Shown in pieces: positions 24,757 through 33,629 of a stretch of DNA of 64,000 bases (position 1 is its first letter; the number at the start of each line of letters is the position of its first letter). This DNA comes from a virus: IMG/VR virus record IMGVR_UViG_3300047321_000170, positions 18,937 to 82,936 of that record; one strand, 5' to 3'. Position numbers and translations under genes: made by a program. Below the pieces are notes generated by a model that did not search any database, was not told the origin of the DNA, and saw only the letters and a program-made list of their open reading frames with translations.

Positions 24757-27473
24757 GCTGTTGCTTCCTCTTCCTGTTGTGCCTCAGCCGGCATGCCGTC
24801 GAGGATGTAGTCCAGAATCGCCTGGCGCTCTTCACGCGTGGCACGCTTGCCCCAACGGTCTTCCGCGATACACGGCAGACCCTTCTGCATTTCCATCAGC
24901 TCGACCTGGCCGTCAGGGCACTTCTCCTTGTTCCACGGCTGCATGGTCTTGCCGATAGCAAGGGAAGAGTCCAGCTTCAGGTTCTTCATCAAGCCAGCGT
25001 CTTCGATCATCACTTCGTAGAAGTCGTCAAAGAAGTCGATCACTTGCGAGCGCGGCACGCTGTAGATCAGTTCGTCGTGAATCAGCAGATAGAAGCGGGC
25101 GCGGTAGCCACGCTCAGCGATGCGCTGCTTCATGCGGATAATTGCGCGCTTCGCGAGCGCTCCACCGAGACCCTGAACCTTCGCGTTCACGCACTGGTTA
25201 CCAGCGCGGCGATTGATCTTCTTGATCACTGCATCACCGAAGGCTGCGATCGCCGGATCTCCATAAGAAGCGAACTTCTGCTTCATGATGTTGATCCACT
25301 CGTAGGTCGCCTCGAAGCGGTCACGGCGATGGTGATCGGGTAGTTCAACGTAGCCGCGCTCGCGGGCTTCCTCGATCGTGCTGACGCGCCACTCTTCAGC
25401 CACAGAGAACGTCGCGCGGTACTTGTCGACCATCTCCCACATGAACTCGCTCGACCATCCCAGCGCTTCGCCGGTCGTGCCCAGGGCGCCCGAATACCAG
25501 TAGCCGAAGTTCGCCGGCTTGCCGATGTCGGTACGCAGCTGCTTCTTGTTGGGGTTCGACTCGTACTCGTCGTCGGTCAGCCCCATCAGACCCGTCACGG
25601 CTTCCTTGTGCAGATCCTCGTGAGGCCGCTGGCCATAGGCCTTGCGGAACTTCGGATCGTTCGAGTAGTCGCCGATGATCACCAGCTCGACAGCGGACCA
25701 GTCGGCCGACACGAGCACATGCTCTTCGCCTTCAGCATCGTCGTCATCGGCCTCGAAGAAGCCGCGGACATACACCGCCTCGCCGAACTTGCTGAGCTGC
25801 TGGCCATTCGGGTTCTGGCACGAGCTGCGACGTGTCGCCAGCATCGACGACATCTGCGGGTACACACGACCTGTATCGGGATCGACTAGGCACAGGTAAG
25901 GCGTCAGGTACAGCTTCACGCGCTGTGAGATAGAAGCCATCTCCTTGTACGCGCGGAACATGGTCATGCCCGCCTCGTAGCGCTTGATCAGCTCCTGGAG
26001 CGCTGGCAACGTCTTGGCCGACAACTTCAGGTCAGCGCTGACCTCACCAGTCTTCTCGTCGATGCAACCCTTCAGGATCTCGTCGTTGTAGCGTTTGATC
26101 CAGCGACGCTCCAGCTCGACGCGGCAGTCACCATCGCTTTGCGTCTTGCCATCGGCCTGCATATACGAGCCACGCAGCAAGTCATAGATGATCGTCCGCA
26201 TCGGCATGTAGTGGATGAGGTTCACGCCGCTCGACTCTTTCACGCCGCGCTCGATCGCCCAGGCGTTCGATACCGGGCCGCGCGTCTGCATGCACTGCTC
26301 GAAGTCGTCGTCGCTGTCGTCGGACTTCGCCCACTTCTCGATCTGCGTGCGGTACTTCTTGTAGCCTTCGCTTCCCTTCGCAGGATCGAAGTACCACTTG
26401 TCGTACTTGGCCAGCTTCTCGTGTGGCTCCTCGGGGAACGGGAGCAGATCGCGGATCGCAGCCTTCATGGTCCGCAGGCAGCGCGCTTCGTTCTCGCGCT
26501 CCTGATCGCGTCGGGAGAGCACCGCCTTACCGTTCAGCTTGATGCCGTGTTGCCACGCCTTCGAGGCCTCTTCGACGAAAGGCATCTCCTGTTGCATGAA
26601 CGTGTTGAACACGGGCGGGTTCGTCGCCATGATGAAAGCCATCACGCGGTGGAAGAGCTGCAAGCACCAGTAGGCGTCATCGACGCCGTACTCGTAGACC
26701 TCGTCGCCCGTCAGCTGACCCATGTGGGCGCGGCCCCGTAGCGTCTCCTCGAAGGTCGCCATCTTGTAGCCGAACCAGCTGTGGACGGCCCGCTTCAGGT
26801 CGTAGCCGATCTTGATCGACGCGACGTAGCCGTTGTAGCTGTGCGCTGAATCCGACTCCTTCGCGATGACCTTGTAGAGCAGATCTTCCTGGTCCGCGTT
26901 CATGGTCTGGCCAGGCTCGTATCCAGCGAACACGCGCGAGACGGCCGGCAGCAGGCGCTCGATGCCACCGAGTCCCGGTTCGCGGAACCGATCGATGAAG
27001 TAGGTATCCGGCGAGTACGCCGTCACGCACAGCTGCAACGTGCAGATGACGCGTGTGCCGAGATCAAAGCCTGCGGCTTTGGCCATCATCGTCCACTCGA
27101 AGCTCGCGTTGTGGATGACCCAGTACGCGTCGGGCTTCTTCGCGGCCAGCAATGTGAGCGCTTGCGCAAGCGGCACACGGTTCTCGATGTCGGCGTGTGC
27201 GAGGTTGATGTAATACCCATGATGGTTTTCATCCGGGTACAGCGAGAATCCAGTTACGGTCGTGCGGTTCGTGTCGAAGACGAGCTTGGTGTTGCCGCCC
27301 TTCTTGCCTTCGTCGTTGATCTTCATGAGACGGTTCAGACCCTCGTGTCGACGAGAGTCTTCCGTTTCAATGTCGAATCCGATGAACCCCTTGCCCGCAA
27401 CTTCTTCAATGATGCGCGGAGCCAGTTCGGCCCAATTGCGCGCATCAACGAGAACTTTGCGATCGGCTTCCAT
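24753..27473 (-). CDS. Family A DNA polymerase with 3'-5' exonuclease
   Basis: ATG 27473 behind GGAG gives 906 residues. Exo motif I is FIGFDIETED (Asp34, Glu36) and exo II HNASFEW, where the usual Asp appears as Glu. Polymerase motif A is VSADWSAVELV near 590, motif B RTDIGKPANFGYWYSG and motif C LLIHDELIYSVP near 799. It is the T7/Pol I-type replicase of the phage. It has no N-terminal 5'-3' nuclease; that is a separate gene upstream. Confidence 0.95.
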   Translation of the reverse strand: MEADRKVLVDARNWAELAPRIIEEVAGKGFIGFDIETEDSRRHEGLNRLMKINDEGKKGGNTKLVFDTNRTTVTGFSLYPDENHHGYYINLAHADIENRVPLAQALTLLAAKKPDAYWVIHNASFEWTMMAKAAGFDLGTRVICTLQLCVTAYSPDTYFIDRFREPGLGGIERLLPAVSRVFAGYEPGQTMNADQEDLLYKVIAKESDSAHSYNGYVASIKIGYDLKRAVHSWFGYKMATFEETLRGRAHMGQLTGDEVYEYGVDDAYWCLQLFHRVMAFIMATNPPVFNTFMQQEMPFVEEASKAWQHGIKLNGKAVLSRRDQERENEARCLRTMKAAIRDLLPFPEEPHEKLAKYDKWYFDPAKGSEGYKKYRTQIEKWAKSDDSDDDFEQCMQTRGPVSNAWAIERGVKESSGVNLIHYMPMRTIIYDLLRGSYMQADGKTQSDGDCRVELERRWIKRYNDEILKGCIDEKTGEVSADLKLSAKTLPALQELIKRYEAGMTMFRAYKEMASISQRVKLYLTPYLCLVDPDTGRVYPQMSSMLATRRSSCQNPNGQQLSKFGEAVYVRGFFEADDDDAEGEEHVLVSADWSAVELVIIGDYSNDPKFRKAYGQRPHEDLHKEAVTGLMGLTDDEYESNPNKKQLRTDIGKPANFGYWYSGALGTTGEALGWSSEFMWEMVDKYRATFSVAEEWRVSTIEEARERGYVELPDHHRRDRFEATYEWINIMKQKFASYGDPAIAAFGDAVIKKINRRAGNQCVNAKVQGLGGALAKRAIIRMKQRIAERGYRARFYLLIHDELIYSVPRSQVIDFFDDFYEVMIEDAGLMKNLKLDSSLAIGKTMQPWNKEKCPDGQVELMEMQKGLPCIAEDRWGKRATREERQAILDYILDGMPAEAQQEEEATA

Positions 27474-27475
27474 CG

Positions 27476-27655
27476 TTACTCCTGCGCAGCTTTTTGCGCG
27501 CCGACCAGCGCGATGGCCAGGTTGGCGTGCTCCGGGTGTGCATTGAGCAGATCGTGGAGCTGGTTGGCGAGCCCCCACACCTTCGCCTTGACGATAGGTT
27601 CGAGCTTGCCTATCTCGTCCTCGACGAGCTTCAGTTGATGCTGAGCGATGTTCAT
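27476..27655 (-). CDS. Small 59-residue protein before the polymerase
   Basis: MNIAQHQLKLVEDEIGKLEP, predicted helical. It ends 2 bases before the polymerase ATG and carries that gene's Shine-Dalgarno in its last codons, so it is probably translated in a coupled way. Unknown function. Confidence 0.65.
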   Translation of the reverse strand: MNIAQHQLKLVEDEIGKLEPIVKAKVWGLANQLHDLLNAHPEHANLAIALVGAQKAAQE

Positions 27656-27661
27656 TGTTTT

Positions 27662-27681
27662 GATCCGTGGTGGTGGTGATC
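27662..27681 (-). promoter_or_regulatory. CCACCAC-loop hairpin, weak stem
   Basis: GATC pairs with GATC around a 12-base loop ACCACCACCACG on the mRNA, the same loop length as the hairpin before the endolysin. It lies 7 bases before ATG 27655. Confidence 0.45.
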
Positions 27682-28457
27682 TACAGCAGGAAATCCTTCA
27701 GAACTTCGTTGAGCACGCGGTCATTGCGCTCTCCGACTACCAGGTTCTTCAGGAGGTCTTCATGGGGCATCTCATAGAAGCCTGTGATCTCCCACATGGC
27801 CTTGAGGACTGCCTCGTTCTCTTTGACCCAAGTGAGAGGCTTCTTACCGAGATTGAAGGAGCCAGCTTCGCTGTCCCAGGACGGGACATAACCCTCGGTG
27901 AAGTATTGGAGCCAGCGCTCGCGGTCGCAGTGTTCCCACGCCTTCTCGCCGAATCCTGGGATGCCTGTGATCTTGTCCGACTTGTCGCCGACGAGCGTCT
28001 TCATGAGGCGCACTTCAGACCACGCGGTGTTGTCGTAGTGGATGTTGTCGCGACCCATGATGTGCGTGTGTACGCCATCACAGGACGCGAGAAAGTCGCC
28101 GTCTGTCGAGTGGATGTTGATGCGGTCTACGAGCGGCCGGTAATGCTTGGCCAGCTGCGTGATCACGTCATCTGCTTCCCAGCCAGCGATCTCCAGCGAC
28201 ATGCAGCGCGTAAAGCGCAGCACCTGCTTGAAGAGGTCCATCGTCTTGTAGAACACATCGGGTGGCGGCACTCGGCCTACCTTATAGCCAGGGTAAATCT
28301 TGCGACGGCGCTCTTTCGAGCCGTGGCCGTCCCAGACCCAGATGATTGTGTCGAACATGGGGAGCATGTTCATTTCATAGAGAACGTCACGGATCGTGCC
28401 GTTCGTCTCGAACTTGACGCGGAACTGGTTGTTCCCGTCGATCAGGTGAAGTGCCAT
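27681..28457 (-). CDS. 5'-3' exonuclease (FEN/T7 gp6 type)
   Basis: 258 residues. LIDGNNQFR (Asp7), IIWVWDGHGSKERRRKIYPGYK, EIAGWEADDVITQLAK and HSTDGDFLASCDG hold the metal-binding acidic residues. SDKITGIPGFGEKAW is the helix-hairpin-helix-type segment. It removes RNA primers and flaps, complementing the polymerase, which lacks this domain. Confidence 0.92.
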   Translation of the reverse strand: MALHLIDGNNQFRVKFETNGTIRDVLYEMNMLPMFDTIIWVWDGHGSKERRRKIYPGYKVGRVPPPDVFYKTMDLFKQVLRFTRCMSLEIAGWEADDVITQLAKHYRPLVDRINIHSTDGDFLASCDGVHTHIMGRDNIHYDNTAWSEVRLMKTLVGDKSDKITGIPGFGEKAWEHCDRERWLQYFTEGYVPSWDSEAGSFNLGKKPLTWVKENEAVLKAMWEITGFYEMPHEDLLKNLVVGERNDRVLNEVLKDFLL

Positions 28458-28477
28458 GTGGTCCTCGCGTGGACGTA

Positions 28478-28511
28478 GAAAAAGCCGCGGGCTCTTTCGA
28501 GTCCGCGGCTT
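28478..28511 (-). terminator. Terminator after the ssDNA-binding-like gene
   Basis: AAGCCGCGG (28482-28490) and CCGCGGCTT (28503-28511) form a 9-bp stem; on the minus strand it is followed by a T run. Confidence 0.8.
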
Positions 28512-28528
28512 CCGATGACGCTAGGCAG

Positions 28529-29269
28529 TTACGCCGTCGCGCCTTCTTCCTGCTCCACTTCGACGTATTCGCCGAGCGACGCCCAGCACATCACGCCCCA
28601 GGCGTTGCCCGCCTTGTTCGTCATGCGCTTCGACGTGACCTTCACATGCACTTGCGCGCCGATCAGACCTTCCTGCATTACGCGCTGGTAGAAGTCCTGC
28701 CATTCGCGCCAGTTGGTCGTCGAGGTCGCGTAGCCCACGCGTTGACCGGCCTTCGCCAGCACCGTGCCGTCCGGTGCGAGGACATCCTTGATCAGAACCA
28801 TCGGCACGTCAACGGAGCGGTACGGCTTCGCCTTGTTGTCGATGTTCGCAGCCTTGGTGACTGCTTCGTTCCACGAGATGCCCTTGTCCGACTGCACGCC
28901 GTCATACGTCGACCAGTACTGCGCCGGGTTACCGGCCTTGATCGACATCTTCGGCGCGAAGCCGATGCCTTCGGTCATGTCGATGTAGGCTTCGAATTCG
29001 GTGATCAGCTTGTCGCCGGCAGTGCCGATCAACATACCGAATTCTTTCACCTTCGCCCAGACATCGACGTTCATCGCGCCGGTCATGAGCTGGTCCATCG
29101 ACAACTTCTGGCCGGGGGCCGCAACTGCGCCCACTGCGGTCGTACCTACGACTGCGGGAACACCAGCGCCGCCTGCTGCTGCGGCTGCTGCTGCGGAGGG
29201 TGCGGCTGCTGCTGCGATCGCGCCAGCGTTAGCTTGAGCGCGTTCGATTGCTGCTTGGATCGGGTCCAT
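28529..29269 (-). CDS. Ala-rich replication-module protein, possible ssDNA-binding protein
   Basis: 246 residues with a low-complexity Ala/Gly N-terminus (about 1-55), a mixed alpha/beta body (DKLITEFEAYIDMTEGIGFAPK, KPYRSVDVPMVLIKD) and an acidic C-terminus (YVEVEQEEGATA). The acidic tail, position before the exonuclease and polymerase, own promoter and own terminator suit an abundant ssDNA-binding protein. No fold signature is certain. Confidence 0.6.
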   Translation of the reverse strand: MDPIQAAIERAQANAGAIAAAAAPSAAAAAAAGGAGVPAVVGTTAVGAVAAPGQKLSMDQLMTGAMNVDVWAKVKEFGMLIGTAGDKLITEFEAYIDMTEGIGFAPKMSIKAGNPAQYWSTYDGVQSDKGISWNEAVTKAANIDNKAKPYRSVDVPMVLIKDVLAPDGTVLAKAGQRVGYATSTTNWREWQDFYQRVMQEGLIGAQVHVKVTSKRMTNKAGNAWGVMCWASLGEYVEVEQEEGATA

Positions 29270-29315
29270 GTAAAAGCTCCAGTTTCATTAGCCAGGTTTC
29301 TGTGTCTTACTGCCC

Positions 29316-29346
29316 TCGCTGCTAAGGTGGTGGATCTCAGCGGCGA
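29316..29346 (-). promoter_or_regulatory. CCACCAC-loop hairpin at the predicted mRNA 5' end
   Basis: GCTGAG pairs with CTTAGC (one G-U) and the stem extends four further pairs past a mismatch; the loop is AUCCACCAC. It begins at about +2 of the promoter at 29355-29383. Confidence 0.68.
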
Positions 29347-29354
29347 GTTCGAAG

Positions 29355-29383
29355 ATCTTAACTTCGACCTTCTAACTATTCAA
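29355..29383 (-). promoter_or_regulatory. Sigma-70-type promoter for the ssDNA-binding-like gene
   Basis: TTGAAT (29378-29383), 17-base spacer, TAAGAT (29355-29360) on the minus strand. The start is expected near 29348, at the foot of the hairpin. Confidence 0.65.
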
Positions 29384-29445
29384 TCGCATGTATATGCTAC
29401 TTGCGACTGATAGATCCGCTTACGTGCTACTGCGCACATTCATTT

Positions 29446-30888
29446 TCATGAGAAGTCAGCCATAGAGATTTTGCGAGCGTGTGCCTTGCTCTTATCGAAC
29501 ATCTCTTTCTGGTCCTGACGCCGTTGTTCTGACAGCCTGAAGATCTCCTTCGTCGGATCGACCTTGTTTGCCTCAGTAGACTTCTGCTCGATGATCTGCA
29601 TGATCCGCTGGTCAATCGAGTCGCGGTATTCGAGCACGTAGATCAGCAACGCTGTCTCACGCTTTCCACGAATACCTCGGCGATATGCCTGTACGAATGA
29701 GTCATCCATGTAGTTGAGCGAGCAGAAGACCATCACCTTCAGATGGTTCCAGTTAAAGCCAACGCCTGCCGTGTCAGCTGATGCAACCACGCAGTCGAGA
29801 TGCCCAGCGCGGAACGCCTGGTCGATACCAGCTCGGCGTGCAGACGACACCGTGCCGTTGATCAGTCCGACGCGCAGACCCATCGACTTGGCGATTTCAA
29901 CGATGCGCTCCTGCTCGGGGATAAGACACGCGAAGATCGCGATCGGCTCGCCCGACTGCTTGGCATCTGCCAGGTGGATCTTCAAGCGTTCGTCCTTGCC
30001 TGTAGATTCGCCCTTGGCAATACCGAAGGTCTCCGGATGCGACATGATCTGACGGCATCGCATGGCATTGACTGCGGGTGTTGCTCCCTCCAGGAACTCG
30101 TCTTCCAGCTCGACCAGCGCTTCGTCTTCCATCTCCTCGTATGCGACGCGCTGCTTCGGCGACATGTCGCACAGCTCGGTGACAATCACCTTGGCCTCTG
30201 GACCGTGGACTTCAGTGAAGGTATGGCGCACCGCGACGCGGGCCAGCACTGCCGACAACTTCTCGTGGTTGGTCCAACCGATCGTTTCGCCGTTAGCGCC
30301 TTGCAAGCGGTGGTAGCCGAGGAAGCCACCATAGGAGCCATAGAAGCGAGGTTCGATCACTTCGATCGTTGGGTATGCACTGCCGAGATTGCCCTTGATG
30401 ATCGTGCCGGTCATGCCCAGGTAATACTCGATCTGACGCATCGACAAGATCCAGTTCGTCGTGCGGCCGGCATTGTAGCCAGCGTAGCCAAGGTGCAGTT
30501 CGTCAACGACCACGGCGTTCAGCTCGGGCTGATAACTCTTCATCGCCTGCCAGTTATCTGACCACTGCTGGAAGCCCATGATGAAGACTTTGGCTTCACG
30601 GTTCTGCATCTGCCTTTGGCGGCGCTTGCGATCACCATCGACTACCTGGACATCCTTGCTGTTGAAGCGCGTGAACTCCAGGATCTCGTCGCGGTTCTTA
30701 CGCAGTAGCGACATCGGCATGACGAACGCCGTCTTCACGCCGCAGTTGTGCCAGAGGTAGTCCATGTAGACGACCGCACTGCCGGTCTTCTGGCACGCCG
30801 GGTCAGACAAATTGAGGCAGCGCTTGGTCGCGATGTAGAACGCAAGATCGGCGATCTGGTGCTCGCGTAGAGCTTTCTTTTCAGTCAT
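29446..30888 (-). CDS. SNF2-like superfamily 2 helicase with degenerate P-loop
   Basis: 480 residues. Motif I is SDPACQKTGSAV (28-39), which keeps the Lys-Thr but has lost the usual glycines. Motif II is VVVDELH, motif III GMTGTIIKGNLGSAYP, and the second lobe has ASADTAGVGFNWN and QAYRRGIRGKR (motifs V and VI). It probably translocates on DNA during replication or recombination; with the altered P-loop, ATPase activity needs proof. It starts right after the small genes upstream. Confidence 0.82.
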   Translation of the reverse strand: MTEKKALREHQIADLAFYIATKRCLNLSDPACQKTGSAVVYMDYLWHNCGVKTAFVMPMSLLRKNRDEILEFTRFNSKDVQVVDGDRKRRQRQMQNREAKVFIMGFQQWSDNWQAMKSYQPELNAVVVDELHLGYAGYNAGRTTNWILSMRQIEYYLGMTGTIIKGNLGSAYPTIEVIEPRFYGSYGGFLGYHRLQGANGETIGWTNHEKLSAVLARVAVRHTFTEVHGPEAKVIVTELCDMSPKQRVAYEEMEDEALVELEDEFLEGATPAVNAMRCRQIMSHPETFGIAKGESTGKDERLKIHLADAKQSGEPIAIFACLIPEQERIVEIAKSMGLRVGLINGTVSSARRAGIDQAFRAGHLDCVVASADTAGVGFNWNHLKVMVFCSLNYMDDSFVQAYRRGIRGKRETALLIYVLEYRDSIDQRIMQIIEQKSTEANKVDPTKEIFRLSEQRRQDQKEMFDKSKAHARKISMADFS

Positions 30889-31177
30889 TGGTTCTTCTCT
30901 TCTTCAGCTCAGCTTCCATCACTTGAAGACGGCGGCTAATGCGCTGTTTCAGATACCGCTCCAGTTCGGCGTCGAACTCTTGCTCAGCGAACATCTGGGC
31001 GTACTCACCTGTCAGCCCGGTCGGCGGAAGTGGGCGTGGCAGCGCTTCAGTGGGCGTGACCCATCCGTTGCGACGCAGGAATTTGATCGCGTTGTCCAGA
31101 TGCGCGTCGTCCATCTGCACGATAGAGAGTTCGCGCCCATCTCGGGTTCTCCAGACGGTGGGGTCAGGCCTACTCAT
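30881..31177 (-). CDS. Unknown 98-residue small phage protein
   Basis: Begins MSRPDPTVWRTRDGRELSIV and continues with MDDAHLDNAIKFLRRNG, a pattern common in small phage and plasmid proteins of unknown role. The basic helical C-terminus overlaps the helicase start. Confidence 0.68.
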   Translation of the reverse strand: MSRPDPTVWRTRDGRELSIVQMDDAHLDNAIKFLRRNGWVTPTEALPRPLPPTGLTGEYAQMFAEQEFDAELERYLKQRISRRLQVMEAELKKRRTND

Positions 31178-31397
31178 CGTGGGTCTCCTCCATGTCCATT
31201 GCAAAGTTATGCAGCGCTTTCGTCGCCTCTTCAAAGCGACGTTCTGCCTTTCGCAGCTTGCGGTAGGCCTTCACCCACTCCGGGTGCTCGCGTTCGAGAT
31301 CCGGCAGGATCTTCTCGAAGTCAACGAAGCTCTCAGGCTGCTTTTTCTCGGTGTAGTAGCAGAGGCTGAAGAGGTCGCCGGCTTTCAGCTTGCTCAT
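31170..31397 (-). CDS. Unknown 75-residue helical protein
   Basis: MSKLKAGDLFSLCYYTEKK, then a Glu/Lys-rich helix. Overlaps the next gene by 8 bases. No family recognised. Confidence 0.65.
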   Translation of the reverse strand: MSKLKAGDLFSLCYYTEKKQPESFVDFEKILPDLEREHPEWVKAYRKLRKAERRFEEATKALHNFAMDMEETHDE

Positions 31398-31657
31398 GCC
31401 GATCCTCCCGCGTCTGCATGCCGCGCGTCGTGGTAGCTGCACCACGCGTCGGGCGACACCTTGTAGTAGAAGCCGTTGCGATCCTGGATCAGCAGCCGAT
31501 GCTCCATCAGCTTGCCGAGGATCGCTCCAGCGGTGCGGCCATGTGCGTTGGCCATGTCGGCGAGCGACATGCCCGACTCGAAGCGCGCCTTCAGCTGTGC
31601 GCGCTCTTCCGGCGTCCAGGTCGTTCCAGCGTTACTGCGGTTGAAGGTCTCGCTCAT
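31394..31657 (-). CDS. HTH protein (putative regulator)
   Basis: 87 residues. WTPEERAQLKARFESGMSLADM then NAHGRTAGAILGKL reads as a helix-turn-helix of the homeodomain-like type. The C-terminus has a conserved-looking aromatic stretch. It is probably a DNA-binding regulator in the small-gene operon. ATG 31657 is coupled to the upstream stop. Confidence 0.7.
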   Translation of the reverse strand: MSETFNRSNAGTTWTPEERAQLKARFESGMSLADMANAHGRTAGAILGKLMEHRLLIQDRNGFYYKVSPDAWCSYHDARHADAGGSA

Positions 31658-31932
31658 TTGTTCTTGCTCCCATCGTTCCAGTCCCACGCTTGCCAGTCGC
31701 CGTTTTCTGGCAGCTCAGCCTTGACCTCGCGACCGGCCCACTTCTCGAAGGCTTCCATGCTCACCTTCGGGTAGCGACGACCGTTGGTGACACTTGGGCT
31801 GTCGTACTGGACCTGCGAACCGAACGAGTCGATCCAGAGAATTTGGCGATCATTCACCAGCGGCCTCAACATTGAGCCGGCAGCGACCGGGCGCTTCGCG
31901 CGCCATACCTGCCCCACCTGGAACTTGCTCAT
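31654..31932 (-). CDS. Unknown 92-residue protein
   Basis: MSKFQVGQVWRAKRP opens like a small SH3/KOW-like beta barrel. ATGA overlaps on both sides. Function unknown. Confidence 0.65.
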   Translation of the reverse strand: MSKFQVGQVWRAKRPVAAGSMLRPLVNDRQILWIDSFGSQVQYDSPSVTNGRRYPKVSMEAFEKWAGREVKAELPENGDWQAWDWNDGSKNK

Positions 31933-32648
31933 GCTGCCCTCCCCCGTGCCTGCGGCAGATCCGAAAGCGGATCTTCGCGCCGCGCGTGCCGCTTCAGCAC
32001 CGTCATGCCAAGGGCTTCGAGCGGCAACGAAACGATGTGGCCTTCCTCACCGGCCAGGAGAGCCGTTTGCAGCCGCACAGCGGGCTTGCTGACGATCAGG
32101 TCAGCCGTACCCGTCACGATTACGCGGCGGGCGCTGTAGCGGGCCTGGGAGACGATCTCGTCGAGGATCTTCTGGTGCTTCGGCGTGGCCTGCGTGAGGA
32201 CCAGCGGTTGCACGTTCGTGCGGTCCAGCTCGAAGACCAGGTCCGACATCGAGAAGTGCCATATGCGGCGCACGATCGGCGTGAGCGGGCTGCTCATGCG
32301 CGACAGCGTCAGCAGCGTCAGGTTCAGCTCGTCGTTGGTGTCTTCCACCACGTAGACGCCGGCCTCGTGGTCCTGCTTAGGGATCGGCAGCATGGCCTGG
32401 ACCAACGGGTCGCGCGCAAGCGCCTGAAACTGCTTCCAGTGGATGACATCCGGCACTGGGGCGCCGGTCGGGAACAGGTGGTTGCACATCGCGCGTCTCG
32501 ACGGGACGACCAGGAACGGCGACGGCGCGCGCAGCGACATGAAGTTCTGCACGGAGCGCGCCTGGTGCAGATAGGCGATGCCTTCAGGCGTCCAGTGCAG
32601 GCCATACATCGCCACTTCGATCTTGTTGTTCTGTACTTCTGTATTCAT
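31929..32648 (-). CDS. Unknown 239-residue protein
   Basis: The protein includes IAYLHQARSVQNFMSLRAPSP and LEALGMTVLKRHARREDPL. No domain is recognised. It is the longest gene of this stretch and is coupled to the HTH gene upstream and a small gene downstream. Confidence 0.68.
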   Translation of the reverse strand: MNTEVQNNKIEVAMYGLHWTPEGIAYLHQARSVQNFMSLRAPSPFLVVPSRRAMCNHLFPTGAPVPDVIHWKQFQALARDPLVQAMLPIPKQDHEAGVYVVEDTNDELNLTLLTLSRMSSPLTPIVRRIWHFSMSDLVFELDRTNVQPLVLTQATPKHQKILDEIVSQARYSARRVIVTGTADLIVSKPAVRLQTALLAGEEGHIVSLPLEALGMTVLKRHARREDPLSDLPQARGRAA

Positions 32649-33049
32649 AGCTTGACCAGTTCGTTGAGCGGCTTCTTCGTGTACTGCACGAGATCCATAA
32701 GATCCATGAGCGTCACGTCATAGCGCCCGTGTTCGACAGCGAGCACCTTGTGTGCGGTCCAGCCCAAGCGTTCCGCGCATTCGCGGCGGGTTTGCTTGAG
32801 TTCCAGGACGCGGTGGGTGGCCAGTAGTTCGCCGAGCTTTTCATGCACGCGCGAGAGGGACTTGCGCGGCTGCTTCGGCTGATCGTCGGGGGTCTCTGGC
32901 TTCTTCCGGTTTGCAGCGGTCACGCCTTTGGCGCGCACGATCGCCCTGATCGATGGAACCGATAGGGAGAAGTCGCGCGCGAGCTTCGAGGCGGGAACAC
33001 CGGACGCGTAGAGATCCGCGATCTGTTGATCGCGTTCCTCTTTGCACAT
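32645..33049 (-). CDS. Protein with two helix-turn-helix segments
   Basis: 134 residues. The N-terminus (IADLYASGVPASKLARDFSL then VPSIRAIVRAKG) is a resolvase-type HTH. The C-terminus (RRECAERLGWTAHKVLAVEHG then RYDVTLMDLMDLVQY) is a Xre-type HTH. A Pro/Lys linker joins them. A transcription regulator is likely; it could recognise one of the dispersed dyads in this window, which is untested. Confidence 0.75.
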   Translation of the reverse strand: MCKEERDQQIADLYASGVPASKLARDFSLSVPSIRAIVRAKGVTAANRKKPETPDDQPKQPRKSLSRVHEKLGELLATHRVLELKQTRRECAERLGWTAHKVLAVEHGRYDVTLMDLMDLVQYTKKPLNELVKL

Positions 33050-33056
33050 GGGAAGA

Positions 33057-33284
33057 TCAGACCTTCTGGAAAGGGAAAGTCTGGGGGTTCTTCTTGATCA
33101 GCCGGCTGAAGGTGCTGCCGAACGATTCCGCGGTGGTCAGTTGATCGACCGTGCCTTGATCGACGTTGCTGTACTGATACTCGTCGCCGTTCTTCACGAA
33201 GACGATGTTCAGCTTCTTGTTGTTCGCGTCATAGGCGAACGCCGAGATTTGTGACGAAGTCACAGGTGTGTAGCCAGGTTTCAT
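33057..33284 (-). CDS. KTSC-domain protein
   Basis: 75 residues with the KTSC pattern: SSQISAFAYDANNKKLNIVF, then GDEYQYSNVDQGTVDQL and AESFGSTFSRLIKKNP. The family, found alone or fused to RNA-linked enzymes, has no firm function. The ATG is preceded by a CCACCAC-loop hairpin. Confidence 0.8.
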   Translation of the reverse strand: MKPGYTPVTSSQISAFAYDANNKKLNIVFVKNGDEYQYSNVDQGTVDQLTTAESFGSTFSRLIKKNPQTFPFQKV

Positions 33285-33318
33285 GTTTCGATCCAGTAGA
33301 TGAAAGTTATTACAGTAG

Positions 33319-33342
33319 GACGCTCGGTGGTGGACGTGCGTC
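33319..33342 (-). promoter_or_regulatory. CCACCAC-loop hairpin before the KTSC gene
   Basis: Eight-base arms GACGCTCG and CGTGCGTC pair with one T-T mismatch. The loop on the mRNA is UCCACCAC. The hairpin lies between two co-directional genes. Confidence 0.65.
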
Positions 33343-33356
33343 TTACCGTATGCTGT

Positions 33357-33629
33357 TTAGATAACTGCCGTGATGTTCTCCTTCTTGACGGGGTGTTCCA
33401 TGTGGACGGAGACGACCGGATGCGTGCGACCGTAGATCGTGAGACAGATCGGATCGCCAGCATTCAGCCGTGCAAGTTCTTCAGGAGTCGGCAACCAGAA
33501 TGAAGAGTAGGCATTCGACTCTTCATCGCGGTGTGCTGGCAGCGTGTGGCACTTGCCGTCTTTCGCCTCGTCCCAGTTAGTGGGTGCGCCGAGCCGCGCG
33601 TTCGTCAGCGTTGTGTCAACGATGTTCAT
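33357..33629 (-). CDS. Conserved small phage protein
   Basis: 90 residues. Its central part SNAYSSFWLPTPEELARLNAG resembles a small protein seen widely in phages and prophages. Function unknown; possibly cytosolic regulation. Coupled to the next upstream gene. Confidence 0.72.
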   Translation of the reverse strand: MNIVDTTLTNARLGAPTNWDEAKDGKCHTLPAHRDEESNAYSSFWLPTPEELARLNAGDPICLTIYGRTHPVVSVHMEHPVKKENITAVI

